Positions 41,890 to 50,708 of a stretch of 64,000 bases of DNA are shown one piece after another. Position 1 is the stretch's first letter, and the number at the start of each line of letters is the position of its first letter. The position numbers were made by a program, and so were the translations under genes. Origin of the DNA: Desnuesiella massiliensis (GTDB lineage Bacteria > Bacillota > Clostridia > Clostridiales > Clostridiaceae); contig NZ_LN879457.1 of NCBI RefSeq assembly GCF_001403615.1, positions 372,001 to 436,000 on the forward strand, read 5' to 3'. The notes under the pieces are model-generated. The model did not search any database. It saw only the letters and a program-made list of their open reading frames with translations, and was not told where the DNA came from.

Positions 41890-41950
41890 CTAACGTCAGT
41901 GAAGAAAAAATTACCGCCATTGTGAATTGTGCACTAAATAAAAGTTGCTT
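41890..41950 (-). repeat. Solo end of the MITE-like repeat also found at 62.2 kb
   Basis: Reverse complement of the left part of the 62221-62437 element: shared GAAAAAATTACC, TGTGAATTGTGCAC and AAATAAAAGTTGCTT in the same order and spacing. Only one end is present, so it is a deleted copy. Confidence 0.7.
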
Positions 41951-41962
41951 TGCAATTTTTAC

Positions 41963-43339
41963 TTAGTTAGAAACAGATTCTAAATTCTTACCAAATAATT
42001 TGTTAAGTCTAAGCATTATAATAAAAATTCCTGTCATTAATATGCCTTTAAATACACTACTCATACTAACACTCCACCAAACACCATTTAATCCTAAAAG
42101 ATTTTCACTAGAGAGTATGAAGGCGGCAGGTACTCTAAGTCCAGTAAGTACTATGCTTATTATAGAAGGAATAGCAGTTTTACCAAGGCCATTAAAGGCT
42201 CCGGTAGTAGTGATTTCTATGCACATAAATAATTGAGAATAAGCCAATATTCTTAAGTAGGTTACTCCATATTCTACAACTTCTTTTTCAGAAATAAATA
42301 GAGAAAATATAAATTTACCACCAAAAATTAGTAAGGCTGTGGTGAAAATACCTAAAATTGTAGCTAGTATCATGGTAGCTTTATAGCCCTTAATAACCCT
42401 ATCATATTTTTTAGCACCATAATTTTGTCCTATAAAGCTGCATAAAGCAGTAGAAAATCCGCCAGCAGTCATCCAGGAGATGGCTTCAATTTGGGAACCT
42501 ACCTTTTGAACTGCAATAGGTATAGGACCAAATTTTGAAATTATTCTAGCTAGCAATATAGAAAATATTGTAAACAACCCGCTTTGGCTCCCCACAGGAA
42601 GGCCTAGCTTAAAGATGGATATAATATTATCTTTATCAGGCTTTGAAAATATGTTAATTTTAAAAAACTCTTCTTTCCTATTTTTTAGAGCTATAATAAA
42701 AAATATAGAAACTACTACCTGTGCCATAACTGTTGCTATGGCAGCTCCTAGCACTTCCATCCTAGGGAAGGGGCCAACACCAAATATTAACAAAGGATCA
42801 AAGACTATATTAAATATTAAGCCTATAGTATTTATAAGAAAAGGAGTTTTACTATCTCCAGTAGCATTGAAAATAGAAGTGAATACTGGATTTATAAAGT
42901 AAAATATCATACCTAGAGCCATTACTACTAAATAGACTTCAGCCATATTAACTATGTTAACATCTCCTAATCTGAAAAAGTCTAATAAAGGCTTTCTAAA
43001 TATTATCAATAATAATCCATATATAAATGCAAAGAATAAATTTATTTGGATTGCTGTGGTGGCGTAACTTTTTGCAGCTTTATATTTATGTTCGCCAATA
43101 CTCTGAGCAACCTTTACTTCTGCTCCCACTTTTGAAATCATGATAAAGGCCATGGCTAACCAAGTGAAAAAACCGGCAGTGCCAATGGCGGCTACCGCAT
43201 TACTACCTATTTTACCTATCCATATCATATCAGTCATATTATAAGCCATTTGAATAAAGGAAGTTCCCATTATGGGAATAGCTAAAGCTACAAGTTTTTT
43301 TGTAATACTTCCTTCTGTTAAGATTATTGATTTTTGCAT
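41963..43339 (-). CDS. MATE-family multidrug exporter
   Basis: A 458-residue membrane protein with 12 predicted helices. The family start is GSITKKLVALAIPIMGTSFIQMAYNMTDMIWIGKIGSNAVAAIG, with the repeat-half counterpart KLGLPVGSQSGLFTIFSILLARIISKFG, and PVFTSIFNATGDSKTPFLIN in the middle. These proteins export cationic drugs in exchange for H+ or Na+. ATG follows AAGGAGG. It is convergent with the fucose operon and not obviously part of it. Confidence 0.94.
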   Translation of the reverse strand: MQKSIILTEGSITKKLVALAIPIMGTSFIQMAYNMTDMIWIGKIGSNAVAAIGTAGFFTWLAMAFIMISKVGAEVKVAQSIGEHKYKAAKSYATTAIQINLFFAFIYGLLLIIFRKPLLDFFRLGDVNIVNMAEVYLVVMALGMIFYFINPVFTSIFNATGDSKTPFLINTIGLIFNIVFDPLLIFGVGPFPRMEVLGAAIATVMAQVVVSIFFIIALKNRKEEFFKINIFSKPDKDNIISIFKLGLPVGSQSGLFTIFSILLARIISKFGPIPIAVQKVGSQIEAISWMTAGGFSTALCSFIGQNYGAKKYDRVIKGYKATMILATILGIFTTALLIFGGKFIFSLFISEKEVVEYGVTYLRILAYSQLFMCIEITTTGAFNGLGKTAIPSIISIVLTGLRVPAAFILSSENLLGLNGVWWSVSMSSVFKGILMTGIFIIMLRLNKLFGKNLESVSN

Positions 43340-43377
43340 AAGTCCTCCTTTAAGTAAGAAATAAATATAGAGAAACC

Positions 43378-43710
43378 CTATACCTTACGGTAGTATTTGT
43401 AGTATACCATTATTTCTACATCTTTTCCTGTGGTTTCATCTTTGTAATTTAGAATTATTCCATCTAGGCTCATGAGATCAGAGCCGTATACTTCACTTAT
43501 AGGGCTGCTAAAGATAATTTTATCGTTGCAGATAACTGAAAAGATATCATCTACTATGTTGATAACACCATTTTTGCCGATTACTGTTTCTACATAAGTA
43601 ATCTCATCCCGCTTTGAGGCATATCTTACTTCTCTGCCTTGTAGTTTTCTTAGCTTTTCTTCATTTTCCTTTTTCTCTTTTTTAAGTTTATATTTTTTAC
43701 TCCAAAACAT
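43378..43710 (-). CDS. Hypothetical protein, 110 residues
   Basis: Basic N-terminus (KKYKLKKEKKENEEKLRKLQ, probably helical) then a beta-rich part with KDEITYVETVIGKNGVINIVD-like strands and a C-terminal VEIMVYYKYYRKV. The ribosome site is weak (AGTAGG). It lies 38 bases upstream of the MATE gene on the same strand and may be co-transcribed. No family recognised. Confidence 0.65.
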   Translation of the reverse strand: MFWSKKYKLKKEKKENEEKLRKLQGREVRYASKRDEITYVETVIGKNGVINIVDDIFSVICNDKIIFSSPISEVYGSDLMSLDGIILNYKDETTGKDVEIMVYYKYYRKV

Positions 43711-43806
43711 TATTTAACAACCTACTTTATTTTAAATTATACATTTTACCTTAGAACTTCATTATATAAGTATATCGGATAATAACGATTTTGAAAATGA
43801 AAAATG

Positions 43807-43858
43807 TTGAAATTCTATTTAAAACATTATATGATTATATAGTAATATAATCATATAA
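43807..43858 (+). promoter_or_regulatory. ars operon promoter with ArsR-type operator
   Basis: TTGAAA (43807-43812), 17-base spacer, TATGAT (43830-43835). A perfect 14-base inverted repeat TTATATGATTATAT-AGTA-ATATAATCATATAA (43827-43858) covers the -10 box, the expected binding site for the ArsR repressor encoded second in the operon. Confidence 0.87.
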
Positions 43859-43880
43859 TAAATTGTAAGGAGAAAAGATT

Positions 43881-44291
43881 ATGAAACCAAAGGTTGCATT
43901 TGTATGTGTTCATAATTCATGTAGATCACAGATGGCTGAAGCTTTGGGCAAATTATTTGGTGAAGAAACATTTGAGTCTTATTCAGCTGGTACAGAAACA
44001 AAGCCCAAAATAAATCAAGATGCAGTTAAAATAATAAAGGATTTATATAACATTGATATGAATGAAACGCAATATTCTAAATTACTTAGTGACATACCAC
44101 AGGTTGATATTGTGGTAAAGATGGGCTGCAATGTTGTTTGTCCGTTTTTGCCATCAACCCATGAAGAGGATTGGGGCTTAGAGGATCCAACAGGTAAAAG
44201 TGATGAGGAATTTATAAAAATAGCAAAGCTTATTGAGGAAAAGGTTAAAAATTTAGCAGAAAGAATTAGAAACAAGGAGATTAATCTATAG
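43881..44291 (+). CDS. arsC: Arsenate reductase (low-molecular-weight phosphatase type)
   Basis: A 136-residue protein: the phosphatase loop CVHNSCRSQMAEA with catalytic Cys and Arg is at the start, SAGTETKPKINQDAVKI follows, and KMGCNVVCPFLP near residue 80 carries the Cys pair used to relay electrons to thioredoxin in this ArsC class. EDWGLEDPTGKSDEEF contains the general-acid Asp. It reduces arsenate to arsenite. First gene of arsC-R-D-A. Confidence 0.9.
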   Translation: MKPKVAFVCVHNSCRSQMAEALGKLFGEETFESYSAGTETKPKINQDAVKIIKDLYNIDMNETQYSKLLSDIPQVDIVVKMGCNVVCPFLPSTHEEDWGLEDPTGKSDEEFIKIAKLIEEKVKNLAERIRNKEINL

Positions 44292-44301
44292 GAGGATTTA
44301 C

Positions 44302-44676
44302 ATGGACTTAATTCAAGTATTAAAGGCTTTAGCGGATGAAAATAGAATTAGAATATTAAACATATTAAATATGGGGGAACTTTGCGTTTGCGAAATTGAA
44401 AGAATACTAGAGCTTAATCAGTCTAATGTTTCTAGACATTTAAATAAGCTAAGCACATTAAAAATTATAGCTAGCTTTAAAAAAGCTCAATTTGTTTATT
44501 ATACTCTCAATAAAGATATGCTAGAGCAATATCCTTTCATAAATGACATATTAAATAATGAACTAGTTAAGGTTAAAGAATGCCTTAAGGATATAGAAAA
44601 GCTTAAATATTTAAAAGAAAATCATATTTCCTGTGAAGACATAATTAGTGGCAAGGGAAAGCAGTCCTTATTATGA
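44302..44676 (+). CDS. arsR: ArsR/SmtB-family arsenic-responsive repressor
   Basis: A 124-residue winged-helix protein: LIQVLKALADENRIRILNIL, then the ELCVCEIERILELNQSNVSRHLNKL metal-binding and recognition region. The ELCVCE motif holds the As(III)-binding cysteines. It starts 10 bases after arsC with AGGAGG. The palindrome upstream of arsC is its likely operator. Confidence 0.93.
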   Translation: MDLIQVLKALADENRIRILNILNMGELCVCEIERILELNQSNVSRHLNKLSTLKIIASFKKAQFVYYTLNKDMLEQYPFINDILNNELVKVKECLKDIEKLKYLKENHISCEDIISGKGKQSLL

Positions 44677-44738
44677 TACTGTATAAAGAAGCTGGCCTTT
44701 GCTGCCTTAATTATTAAAATATATGAGGAGTGAAAGTT

Positions 44739-45047
44739 ATGAAATTAGAGTTTTTTGAAATGACCATGTGTTGTTCTACTGGAATCTGTGGCCCCAGTGT
44801 GGATGAAAGATTAATAAAGCTGCAGGAAAACATTGAATATCTTAAGAAAAACTATGAAGGACTAGAGATCGAAAGATATCAACCTCAAACTCATTCCATG
44901 AAGTTTATGACTAACAGAGAAGTTTTTGCTTTAATGAAGGAAAAAAAGAAGGAAGCTCTTCCAATAACTGTGCTAGATAAAAAGTTAATTAAACAAGGCG
45001 AATATCCCACTTTAGAAGAGCTAGAAAAAGCTATAAGAGGTGAGTAA
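44739..45047 (+). CDS. arsD: ArsD arsenic metallochaperone
   Basis: A 102-residue protein starting KLEFFEMTMCCSTGICGPSVDE: Cys11, Cys12 and Cys17 match the vicinal and third thiol that bind As(III) in ArsD. QTHSMKFMTNREVFALMKE and LPITVLDKKLIKQGEYPTLEEL complete the family pattern. It passes arsenite to ArsA, whose gene starts three bases downstream. ATG at 44739 has GAGGAG upstream. Confidence 0.93.
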   Translation: MKLEFFEMTMCCSTGICGPSVDERLIKLQENIEYLKKNYEGLEIERYQPQTHSMKFMTNREVFALMKEKKKEALPITVLDKKLIKQGEYPTLEELEKAIRGE

Positions 45048-45049
45048 TT

Positions 45050-46870
45050 GTGACTAAATTTATATTTTTCTCTGGTAAAGGTGGTGTAGGAAAAACCTCT
45101 ATGGCATGTACCACAGCAGTATATAATGCAGATAAGGGGGTTAAGACCTTAATTGTTACTACGGATCCAGCAGCAAATTTATCTGATGTTTTTGAACAGG
45201 AAATAGGCCATAAAATCACAAAGATAAACAATATAGATAACTTATATGCTATGGAAATTGACCCTGACAAATCTACTGAGGAGTACAAAGAAAGATTGCT
45301 GGCTCCAATGAGAGAGCTATTTGATGAAGAAATGGTAAAAATTGCAGATGAGCAATTAAGTGGACCTTGCACTTCAGAGATGGCATCCTTTGATAGGTTT
45401 ATTGATTTCATGGGAGAAACCGACTACGATATAATAATATTTGATACCGCGCCTACTGGGCATACCATAAGATTGTTGGAGCTTCCTATAGATTGGAGCA
45501 AGCATATAGAAGAAAGTGCTAAAGGCACTGGTCAAACTTGTATGGGACCAGTATCTATGATTGAGGATAGCAAAAATAAGTTTGATGAAGCTATTGCAAA
45601 GTTAAGAGATAAAAATCAAACGGATTTTATATTTGTAATGCAGCCAGAGCAGACCTCCTTAGATGAAACCATAAGATCCTCTAAAGAGTTAGAAGAACTA
45701 GGTATAATCACTACAAGGATTATCATCAATGGATTTATACCACAGGAAGAAGTTTTAAGTCCCTTCTTTAAAGCTAGGTATGATATGCAAATGGGGTATT
45801 TGACTAAGGCAAAAGAAGCTTTTGGTGCTATACCCATTGATACCATGGAGTTATTTGATAGTGAACTAAAAGGAATAAATAGGTTTAGGCTTTCTGCAGG
45901 CATATTATTTCAGGGAAGAAAAGCAGAAGGTTCTATGAAGTTAAATTATAAAAATATTAAGGATATTAATATTGAAAAAAACTACAATATAAAAGATCTT
46001 ATCTATCCTAAGAATGAATCTCACAAAAACATTTTTTTCTCTGGAAAAGGTGGGGTTGGAAAGACTGTACTGGCCTGTGTTACTGCGGTGCATACGGCTA
46101 ACAGAGGATATAAGACCTTGCTGCTAACTACTGATCCAGCTGCTCATATTGGCAAGGTTTTAGATAAACCTATAGGAGATGAACCTACAAAAATTGAAGG
46201 TATGGAAAATCTTTTTGCAGCTAAAATAGATCCCAAAGTGGCCTTCGAAGAGTATAAGTCTATGGTGCTGGATGAGGCAAGAAGTAAATTTGATGAGAGC
46301 ACTATACTTACTATGGAGGAAGAACTCAATTCACCTTGTACTGAGGAGATGGCTGCTTTTCAAAAGTTTATTAGATACGCCAGTGAGGAGGTTTATGATG
46401 TCATAGTATTTGATACAGCACCTACAGGCCATACTTTAAGACTTCTAGAGCTCCCTATGGATTGGAGCAAACAGATACAGATGAAGGCAGGGCTTTCTAC
46501 AGACATAAGTGAAGAAGATAAAAAACAGAAGGAAAAGTTTGATAAGGTTATAGCTGTAATGAAGGATAAGGAAAAAACCACCTTTTCCTTTGTGATGTAT
46601 CCTGAAAAAACGCCTATAGTTGAAGCTTATAGGGCCTCAGAGGAGCTTAGAACTGTTGGCATTGACACTCAGCTAATAATGGCGAATTTGATTATTCCAG
46701 AAGAACAAGCAGTATCAACCTTCTTTAAAAATAGAAGATATATGCAAGAGTATTATATAGAAGAAATAAAAAATACTTTTAAAACCTCTGAAATTGTGAA
46801 AATACCCATGTTTGATAGGGAAGTTAAAGGACTTGATATGCTTATGGATATAGGCAATATGATTTTTTAG
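45050..46870 (+). CDS. arsA: ArsA arsenite-transport ATPase
   Basis: A 606-residue protein with two homologous ATPase halves, each with its own P-loop (GKGGVGKTSMACT near residue 10 and GKGGVGKTVLACV near 330) and a FDTAPTGHTIRLLELP / FDTAPTGHTLRLLELP switch segment. GTG start with AGAGGTGAG upstream. ArsA normally energises the membrane pump ArsB. Here the operon ends without arsB or acr3, so the pump, if present, is elsewhere. Confidence 0.95.
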   Translation: MTKFIFFSGKGGVGKTSMACTTAVYNADKGVKTLIVTTDPAANLSDVFEQEIGHKITKINNIDNLYAMEIDPDKSTEEYKERLLAPMRELFDEEMVKIADEQLSGPCTSEMASFDRFIDFMGETDYDIIIFDTAPTGHTIRLLELPIDWSKHIEESAKGTGQTCMGPVSMIEDSKNKFDEAIAKLRDKNQTDFIFVMQPEQTSLDETIRSSKELEELGIITTRIIINGFIPQEEVLSPFFKARYDMQMGYLTKAKEAFGAIPIDTMELFDSELKGINRFRLSAGILFQGRKAEGSMKLNYKNIKDINIEKNYNIKDLIYPKNESHKNIFFSGKGGVGKTVLACVTAVHTANRGYKTLLLTTDPAAHIGKVLDKPIGDEPTKIEGMENLFAAKIDPKVAFEEYKSMVLDEARSKFDESTILTMEEELNSPCTEEMAAFQKFIRYASEEVYDVIVFDTAPTGHTLRLLELPMDWSKQIQMKAGLSTDISEEDKKQKEKFDKVIAVMKDKEKTTFSFVMYPEKTPIVEAYRASEELRTVGIDTQLIMANLIIPEEQAVSTFFKNRRYMQEYYIEEIKNTFKTSEIVKIPMFDREVKGLDMLMDIGNMIF

Positions 46871-46876
46871 ACTGGG

Positions 46877-46904
46877 TGTGGCAAGGGGCATATCGCTTGC
46901 CACA
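46877..46904. repeat. GTGGCAAGG-type palindromic repeat, copy 1
   Basis: TGTGGCAAG...CTTGCCACA forms a hairpin seven bases after the arsA stop. Related sequences occur at 50646, 51739 and 57672. It may double as a terminator of the ars operon. Confidence 0.7.
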
Positions 46905-47047
46905 TGATATTATAATTGTGATGAAATTGTGATGAAATATATTAAAATCTTTTGCAGCTTTATCACATTTCTATCAATGTTCCTTCTTAAATATAGTTTA
47001 TTATAAAGATACAGTAAATTAAATTTATATTTTAGGAGGAATTAAAC

Positions 47048-47608
47048 ATGAAAAAAAGAAATATTATAGCTGCTCTGGCACTCACTGTGATTATAGGAGC
47101 TGGAGCTACTGCCTATGCTGCCTCTAATGATAATACCTCAAAGACAAATGATTCAACGCAAAGGTTAGGACTTGGGAGAATAACATCTATGAGGGGTTAT
47201 GATTACATTACTTCAATATTAAAAAATAAGCTAGGTTTAAGCGATGAAGAAATAACAAATGCAAGAAATTCAGGAAAAACTATTTATGACTTAGCTAAAG
47301 AAAAAGGTATGAGTGATGAACAATTAAAAGCTTCTTTGTTAGAAGAGAGAACAAAGACTATAGATGAAGCTATAAATAAAGGTGCTTTAAGTAAAGAAGA
47401 TGGAGAAGCAATAAAAGAAAAATTAAATGCCAATATAGAAAGCTGTACTGGAAATTTTGGCCAAGGTCAATGTTTATCAGGGGCTATGGGTCAAGGTAAC
47501 GGTCAAGGACAAGGTAAGGGTAGAGGACAAAGCCAAGGTAGAGGTATGATGGGTAGAGGACAAGGAAGATTTAATCAGGTATCACCTAATAATGGAAATG
47601 GAAAGTAA
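47048..47608 (+). CDS. Secreted DUF2680-family protein
   Basis: A 186-residue protein: signal peptide MKKRNIIAALALTVIIGAGA... with cleavage after AYA, then a DUF2680 helical part (SILKNKLGLSDEEITNARNSGKTIYDLAKEKGMSDEQLKASLLEERTKTIDEAINKGALSKEDGEAIKEKLNANIESC) and a low-complexity Gly/Gln/Arg/Asn tail (about 140-186). The unit LGLSDEEI...SGKTIYDLAKEKG is typical of the family. Function unknown; likely a cell-surface or envelope protein. Own terminator follows. Confidence 0.85.
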   Translation: MKKRNIIAALALTVIIGAGATAYAASNDNTSKTNDSTQRLGLGRITSMRGYDYITSILKNKLGLSDEEITNARNSGKTIYDLAKEKGMSDEQLKASLLEERTKTIDEAINKGALSKEDGEAIKEKLNANIESCTGNFGQGQCLSGAMGQGNGQGQGKGRGQSQGRGMMGRGQGRFNQVSPNNGNGK

Positions 47609-47631
47609 TAGGTTAATCATAGTATAAGCAT

Positions 47632-47667
47632 AAGGAGAATCTCTTATTAATGAGGTTCTCTTTTTTT
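47632..47667 (+). terminator. Rho-independent terminator after the DUF2680 gene
   Basis: AAGGAGAATCTC pairs with GAGGTTCTCTT, followed by T7. Confidence 0.85.
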
Positions 47668-47861
47668 ATGAAGACACCTCTACTATACACAATTAACAAA
47701 TTTTGATATAATAATTTGTTAGAAAGCTATTATACTAAAACTTATAGATAAACACTGCTTAATCTTAATTTATATATCTTCCCAAATGTCAATCTTTGCG
47801 GAATTATGGGGCATGTACAAATTAATACTTGAAGTTGTTTATCTATATTAGAGGTGAAAAA

Positions 47862-48446
47862 ATGAGAGAGCTTAAAAGCATAGAAGAAAAAATTCTTGAT
47901 AGAACCTTGTATCTTATAGGAAAAAATGGTTCCTCAAATGTATCTATTAGAGCTATTGCAAAAGAGGCCGGGGTCAATGTAAGTGCAATAAACTATTATT
48001 TTAGAACAAAAGAAGAAATGTTAAATCAGGTTAAGGAATTTTACATTAATAATACATTATCAGCCTATGCTGTATTAGATAATGAAGAATATAAAGATGA
48101 AGAGAAACTTATTATATTAGCAAATGAAATCATGGAATATGCCATAAGATATCCTGGGGTTATTGTAATTTTAAAGGAAGCTGCAAATGAAAGGCATGAT
48201 AATGAAGTATCTCAAAAGATAATTGATATAAATCAAACAATGAATGAAAAGATGGACAGTGTTTTAGCTAAAGTTTTTTCAGAAGATAAAGCTTCTTTTG
48301 AATTTAATAGGCTTATTTTTCTATCTTCAATTTTGCATCCCATAAATAATATAGGGGTCATGGATTTCGACAAAGCCATAGTAGAGGATAAAGAGTTTAG
48401 GCTAAGTTATATATCACATATCATAAAAACCCTAAAGAGGCCATGA
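47862..48446 (+). CDS. TetR-family transcriptional regulator
   Basis: A 194-residue regulator: KILDRTLYLIGKNGSSNVSIRAIAKEAGVNVSAINYYFRTKEEML is the TetR DNA-binding domain; the rest is the helical ligand domain. ATG at 47862 follows AGAGGTG and gives the standard N-terminus. The next gene on the strand is a flavin/Fe-S oxidoreductase with its own promoter, a possible target. Confidence 0.92.
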   Translation: MRELKSIEEKILDRTLYLIGKNGSSNVSIRAIAKEAGVNVSAINYYFRTKEEMLNQVKEFYINNTLSAYAVLDNEEYKDEEKLIILANEIMEYAIRYPGVIVILKEAANERHDNEVSQKIIDINQTMNEKMDSVLAKVFSEDKASFEFNRLIFLSSILHPINNIGVMDFDKAIVEDKEFRLSYISHIIKTLKRP

Positions 48447-48612
48447 TTTACAAATCAAAGTAAAAAGTAGTTACGGCTTTTTAGAAGATTCATTAATTTG
48501 ATAAAGTCTGTTAAAGCATTATGAAAAACCATTGGAGAAATATGGGGTTCATAGTGTTTTTTTATTACAAAGATTTAATTTGCAAGAATTAAAACAAAAT
48601 GTTTAAAACATA

Positions 48613-48641
48613 TTGATTAAGATTGTTAAATAATCTATAAT
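48613..48641 (+). promoter_or_regulatory. Sigma-A promoter of the flavin oxidoreductase gene
   Basis: TTGATT (48613-48618), 17-base spacer, TATAAT (48636-48641), about 60 bases before the ATG. No clear operator palindrome overlaps it. Confidence 0.75.
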
Positions 48642-48701
48642 CTATTTGTAGAGACAAGTAAATTTGAGTTTTAATTTAAAAACTATTTAGGGGGATTTTT
48701 T

Positions 48702-50639
48702 ATGGAATTTAACAATCTTTTTAGTCCTATAAAAATCAGAGGAATGGAGCTAAAAAACAGAGTTGAGTTTCCTGCCATGGGAACAAAGATGGCTACAGAA
48801 GATAGATTTGTCACACAACAAATTATTGATTATCATGTAGCTAGAGTATTAGGTGGAAATGGTTTGAATTTTACTGAGGTATGTTCTGTTTATGAGAAAG
48901 CTGCTCCAAGGAAGTTTCTAGCAATTTGTGATGATAAATATATCTCAGGGTTAAAAAAGCTTGCAGACGCCATCCATGAGGCAGGTGGAAAAGCTGGAGT
49001 ACAGCTTTGGCTAGGAGGATTAGCTGTAGCCAGCGATCCAGAGGCTATGATAATAATTCCTAGTGATATGCCAGTACAGGGGGCAGATGTTACAATACCT
49101 GGAGCAACTGTAGAAATTATAAAGGAAGCCATAAATGCCTTTGGAGAAGCCGCTAGGCGTGCGGTAGAAGCAGGCTATGATTGTATTGAGTTTCATGCAG
49201 GACATAATTATGTTCCTCATAGTTTTTTAAGTCCTGCCTTTAATCATAGGACTGATGAGTATGGTGGCTCTTTGGAAAATCGTGCAAGATTTTCTCTTGA
49301 GTGTATCAAAGCAATCCGCAGCAATATACCAGAGGATATGCCACTATTTATGCGTATTGATGCTCATGATGACTATTTAGACAACGGACTGACTATTGAA
49401 GAGGTTATAGAATTTTGTAAGATGACTAAGGCAGCTGGAGTGGACGTACTGGATGTGTCGAGAGGAAACTTTTCTACAGCTGCAATAAAGTATGAAGTTC
49501 CGCCAGTAGACTTACCAAGAGGCTTTAATGTTGAAAATGCCACGAGAATTAAAAGAGAAACTGGAATGACTACAGTAGCAGTAGGAAGAATAAATGATCC
49601 TGCTCAAGCGGAAGAAATTATTTCAAGCGGTAAAGCTGATATGGTAGTTATAGGACGTGCACAATTAGCAGATCCGGAATTCTGTAATAAGGCAAAAGCT
49701 GGGGACGTTGATAGCATTGTTCGCTGTGTTGGATGTAATCAAGGATGCTATGACGGCTTTGTATCTACTGAGATGCCATTTATAACCTGTATGAGAAATC
49801 CTGCTTTAGGAAGAGAAGCTGAATATGCTTTAGTTAAGACTAATAATCCAAAGAAGGTATTAGTAGCAGGTGGGGGTATGGCTGGACTTGAAGCAGCAAT
49901 TACCTTAAAGCACAGAGGACATAACCCAATAATCTGTGAGTCAGGAGATTCTCTCGGAGGACAATTTGTACTGGCCGGTGCTGCACCAAGAAAGGAAGAA
50001 ATGATGGAGGCAGCCATTGCCATGGGAGAGCAAGCTAAGAGGGAAGGTGTTGAAATAAGATTATCCACCCCAATTACTACTGAACTGATTGAAGAAGTTA
50101 ATCCAGAAGAAGTTATAATAGCAATAGGTGCTGAGCCTATGAAGCTAAGAGTTCCAGGAGCAGAGCTACCACAGGTTACAAATTCTCATGATGTACTTGC
50201 AGGTAAGGTGTCTGTAAATGGAGATGTAGTAGTAGTTGGAGGAGGACTTGTTGGTTTAGAGGTAGCAGAATACCTTACAGGAAAAGTAGGCAAGATCACA
50301 GTGGTAGAAATGCTTGACCAAGTAGCTAAGGATCTTGGAGATTTACGAAAAATCAGCGTTATGGAAAGTATATATCATTCTGGAATAAATACATTGACCA
50401 ATGCAAAATGCATTGAAATAAAAGAGGATGCTGTAGTTATAGAAAAAGATGGAGAGATACAAGAGATAAAATGCAACTCAGTTGTGGTTGCTATTGGAGC
50501 AAGATCTCGCAGCTTTGATCATATAGCAGCTTACTGTGAAGAAAAGAAACTTCCTTATCATGTAATTGGAGATGCAGTACGTGCCCGTAGAGCACTAAAT
50601 TCTACTGCTGAGGCAGCGGCTTTAGCAAGACAAATCTAA
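48702..50639 (+). CDS. NADH:flavin oxidoreductase of the 2,4-dienoyl-CoA reductase / BaiCD type
   Basis: A 645-residue three-cofactor enzyme. Residues 1-340 form an old-yellow-enzyme FMN barrel (NLFSPIKIRGMELKNRVEFPAMGTKM; EFHAGHNYVPHSFLSPAFNHRTDEYGGSLENRARF). A 4Fe-4S site follows (CVGCNQGC...CMRNP, about 345-365). The C-terminal part has an FAD fold (VAGGGMAGLEAA) and an NADH fold (VVGGGLVGLEVAEYL). Relatives reduce C=C bonds of enoyl-CoAs or bile acids in anaerobes. The residue usually completing the active site differs between subfamilies, so the substrate is not predicted. Confidence 0.93.
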   Translation: MEFNNLFSPIKIRGMELKNRVEFPAMGTKMATEDRFVTQQIIDYHVARVLGGNGLNFTEVCSVYEKAAPRKFLAICDDKYISGLKKLADAIHEAGGKAGVQLWLGGLAVASDPEAMIIIPSDMPVQGADVTIPGATVEIIKEAINAFGEAARRAVEAGYDCIEFHAGHNYVPHSFLSPAFNHRTDEYGGSLENRARFSLECIKAIRSNIPEDMPLFMRIDAHDDYLDNGLTIEEVIEFCKMTKAAGVDVLDVSRGNFSTAAIKYEVPPVDLPRGFNVENATRIKRETGMTTVAVGRINDPAQAEEIISSGKADMVVIGRAQLADPEFCNKAKAGDVDSIVRCVGCNQGCYDGFVSTEMPFITCMRNPALGREAEYALVKTNNPKKVLVAGGGMAGLEAAITLKHRGHNPIICESGDSLGGQFVLAGAAPRKEEMMEAAIAMGEQAKREGVEIRLSTPITTELIEEVNPEEVIIAIGAEPMKLRVPGAELPQVTNSHDVLAGKVSVNGDVVVVGGGLVGLEVAEYLTGKVGKITVVEMLDQVAKDLGDLRKISVMESIYHSGINTLTNAKCIEIKEDAVVIEKDGEIQEIKCNSVVVAIGARSRSFDHIAAYCEEKKLPYHVIGDAVRARRALNSTAEAAALARQI

Positions 50640-50645
50640 AAGAGA

Positions 50646-50675
50646 GTGTGGCAAGGGGGCGCTTCCTTTGCCACA
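50646..50675. repeat. GTGGCAAGG-type palindromic repeat, copy 2
   Basis: GTGTGGCAAGG...CCTTTGCCACA forms a hairpin directly after the oxidoreductase gene. A related half (GCGAAACGTCCCTTTTCC) follows at about 50691. It may serve as terminator for both convergent genes. Confidence 0.75.
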
Positions 50676-50708
50676 TTATTTATGTAGCAAGCGAAACGTC
50701 CCTTTTCC

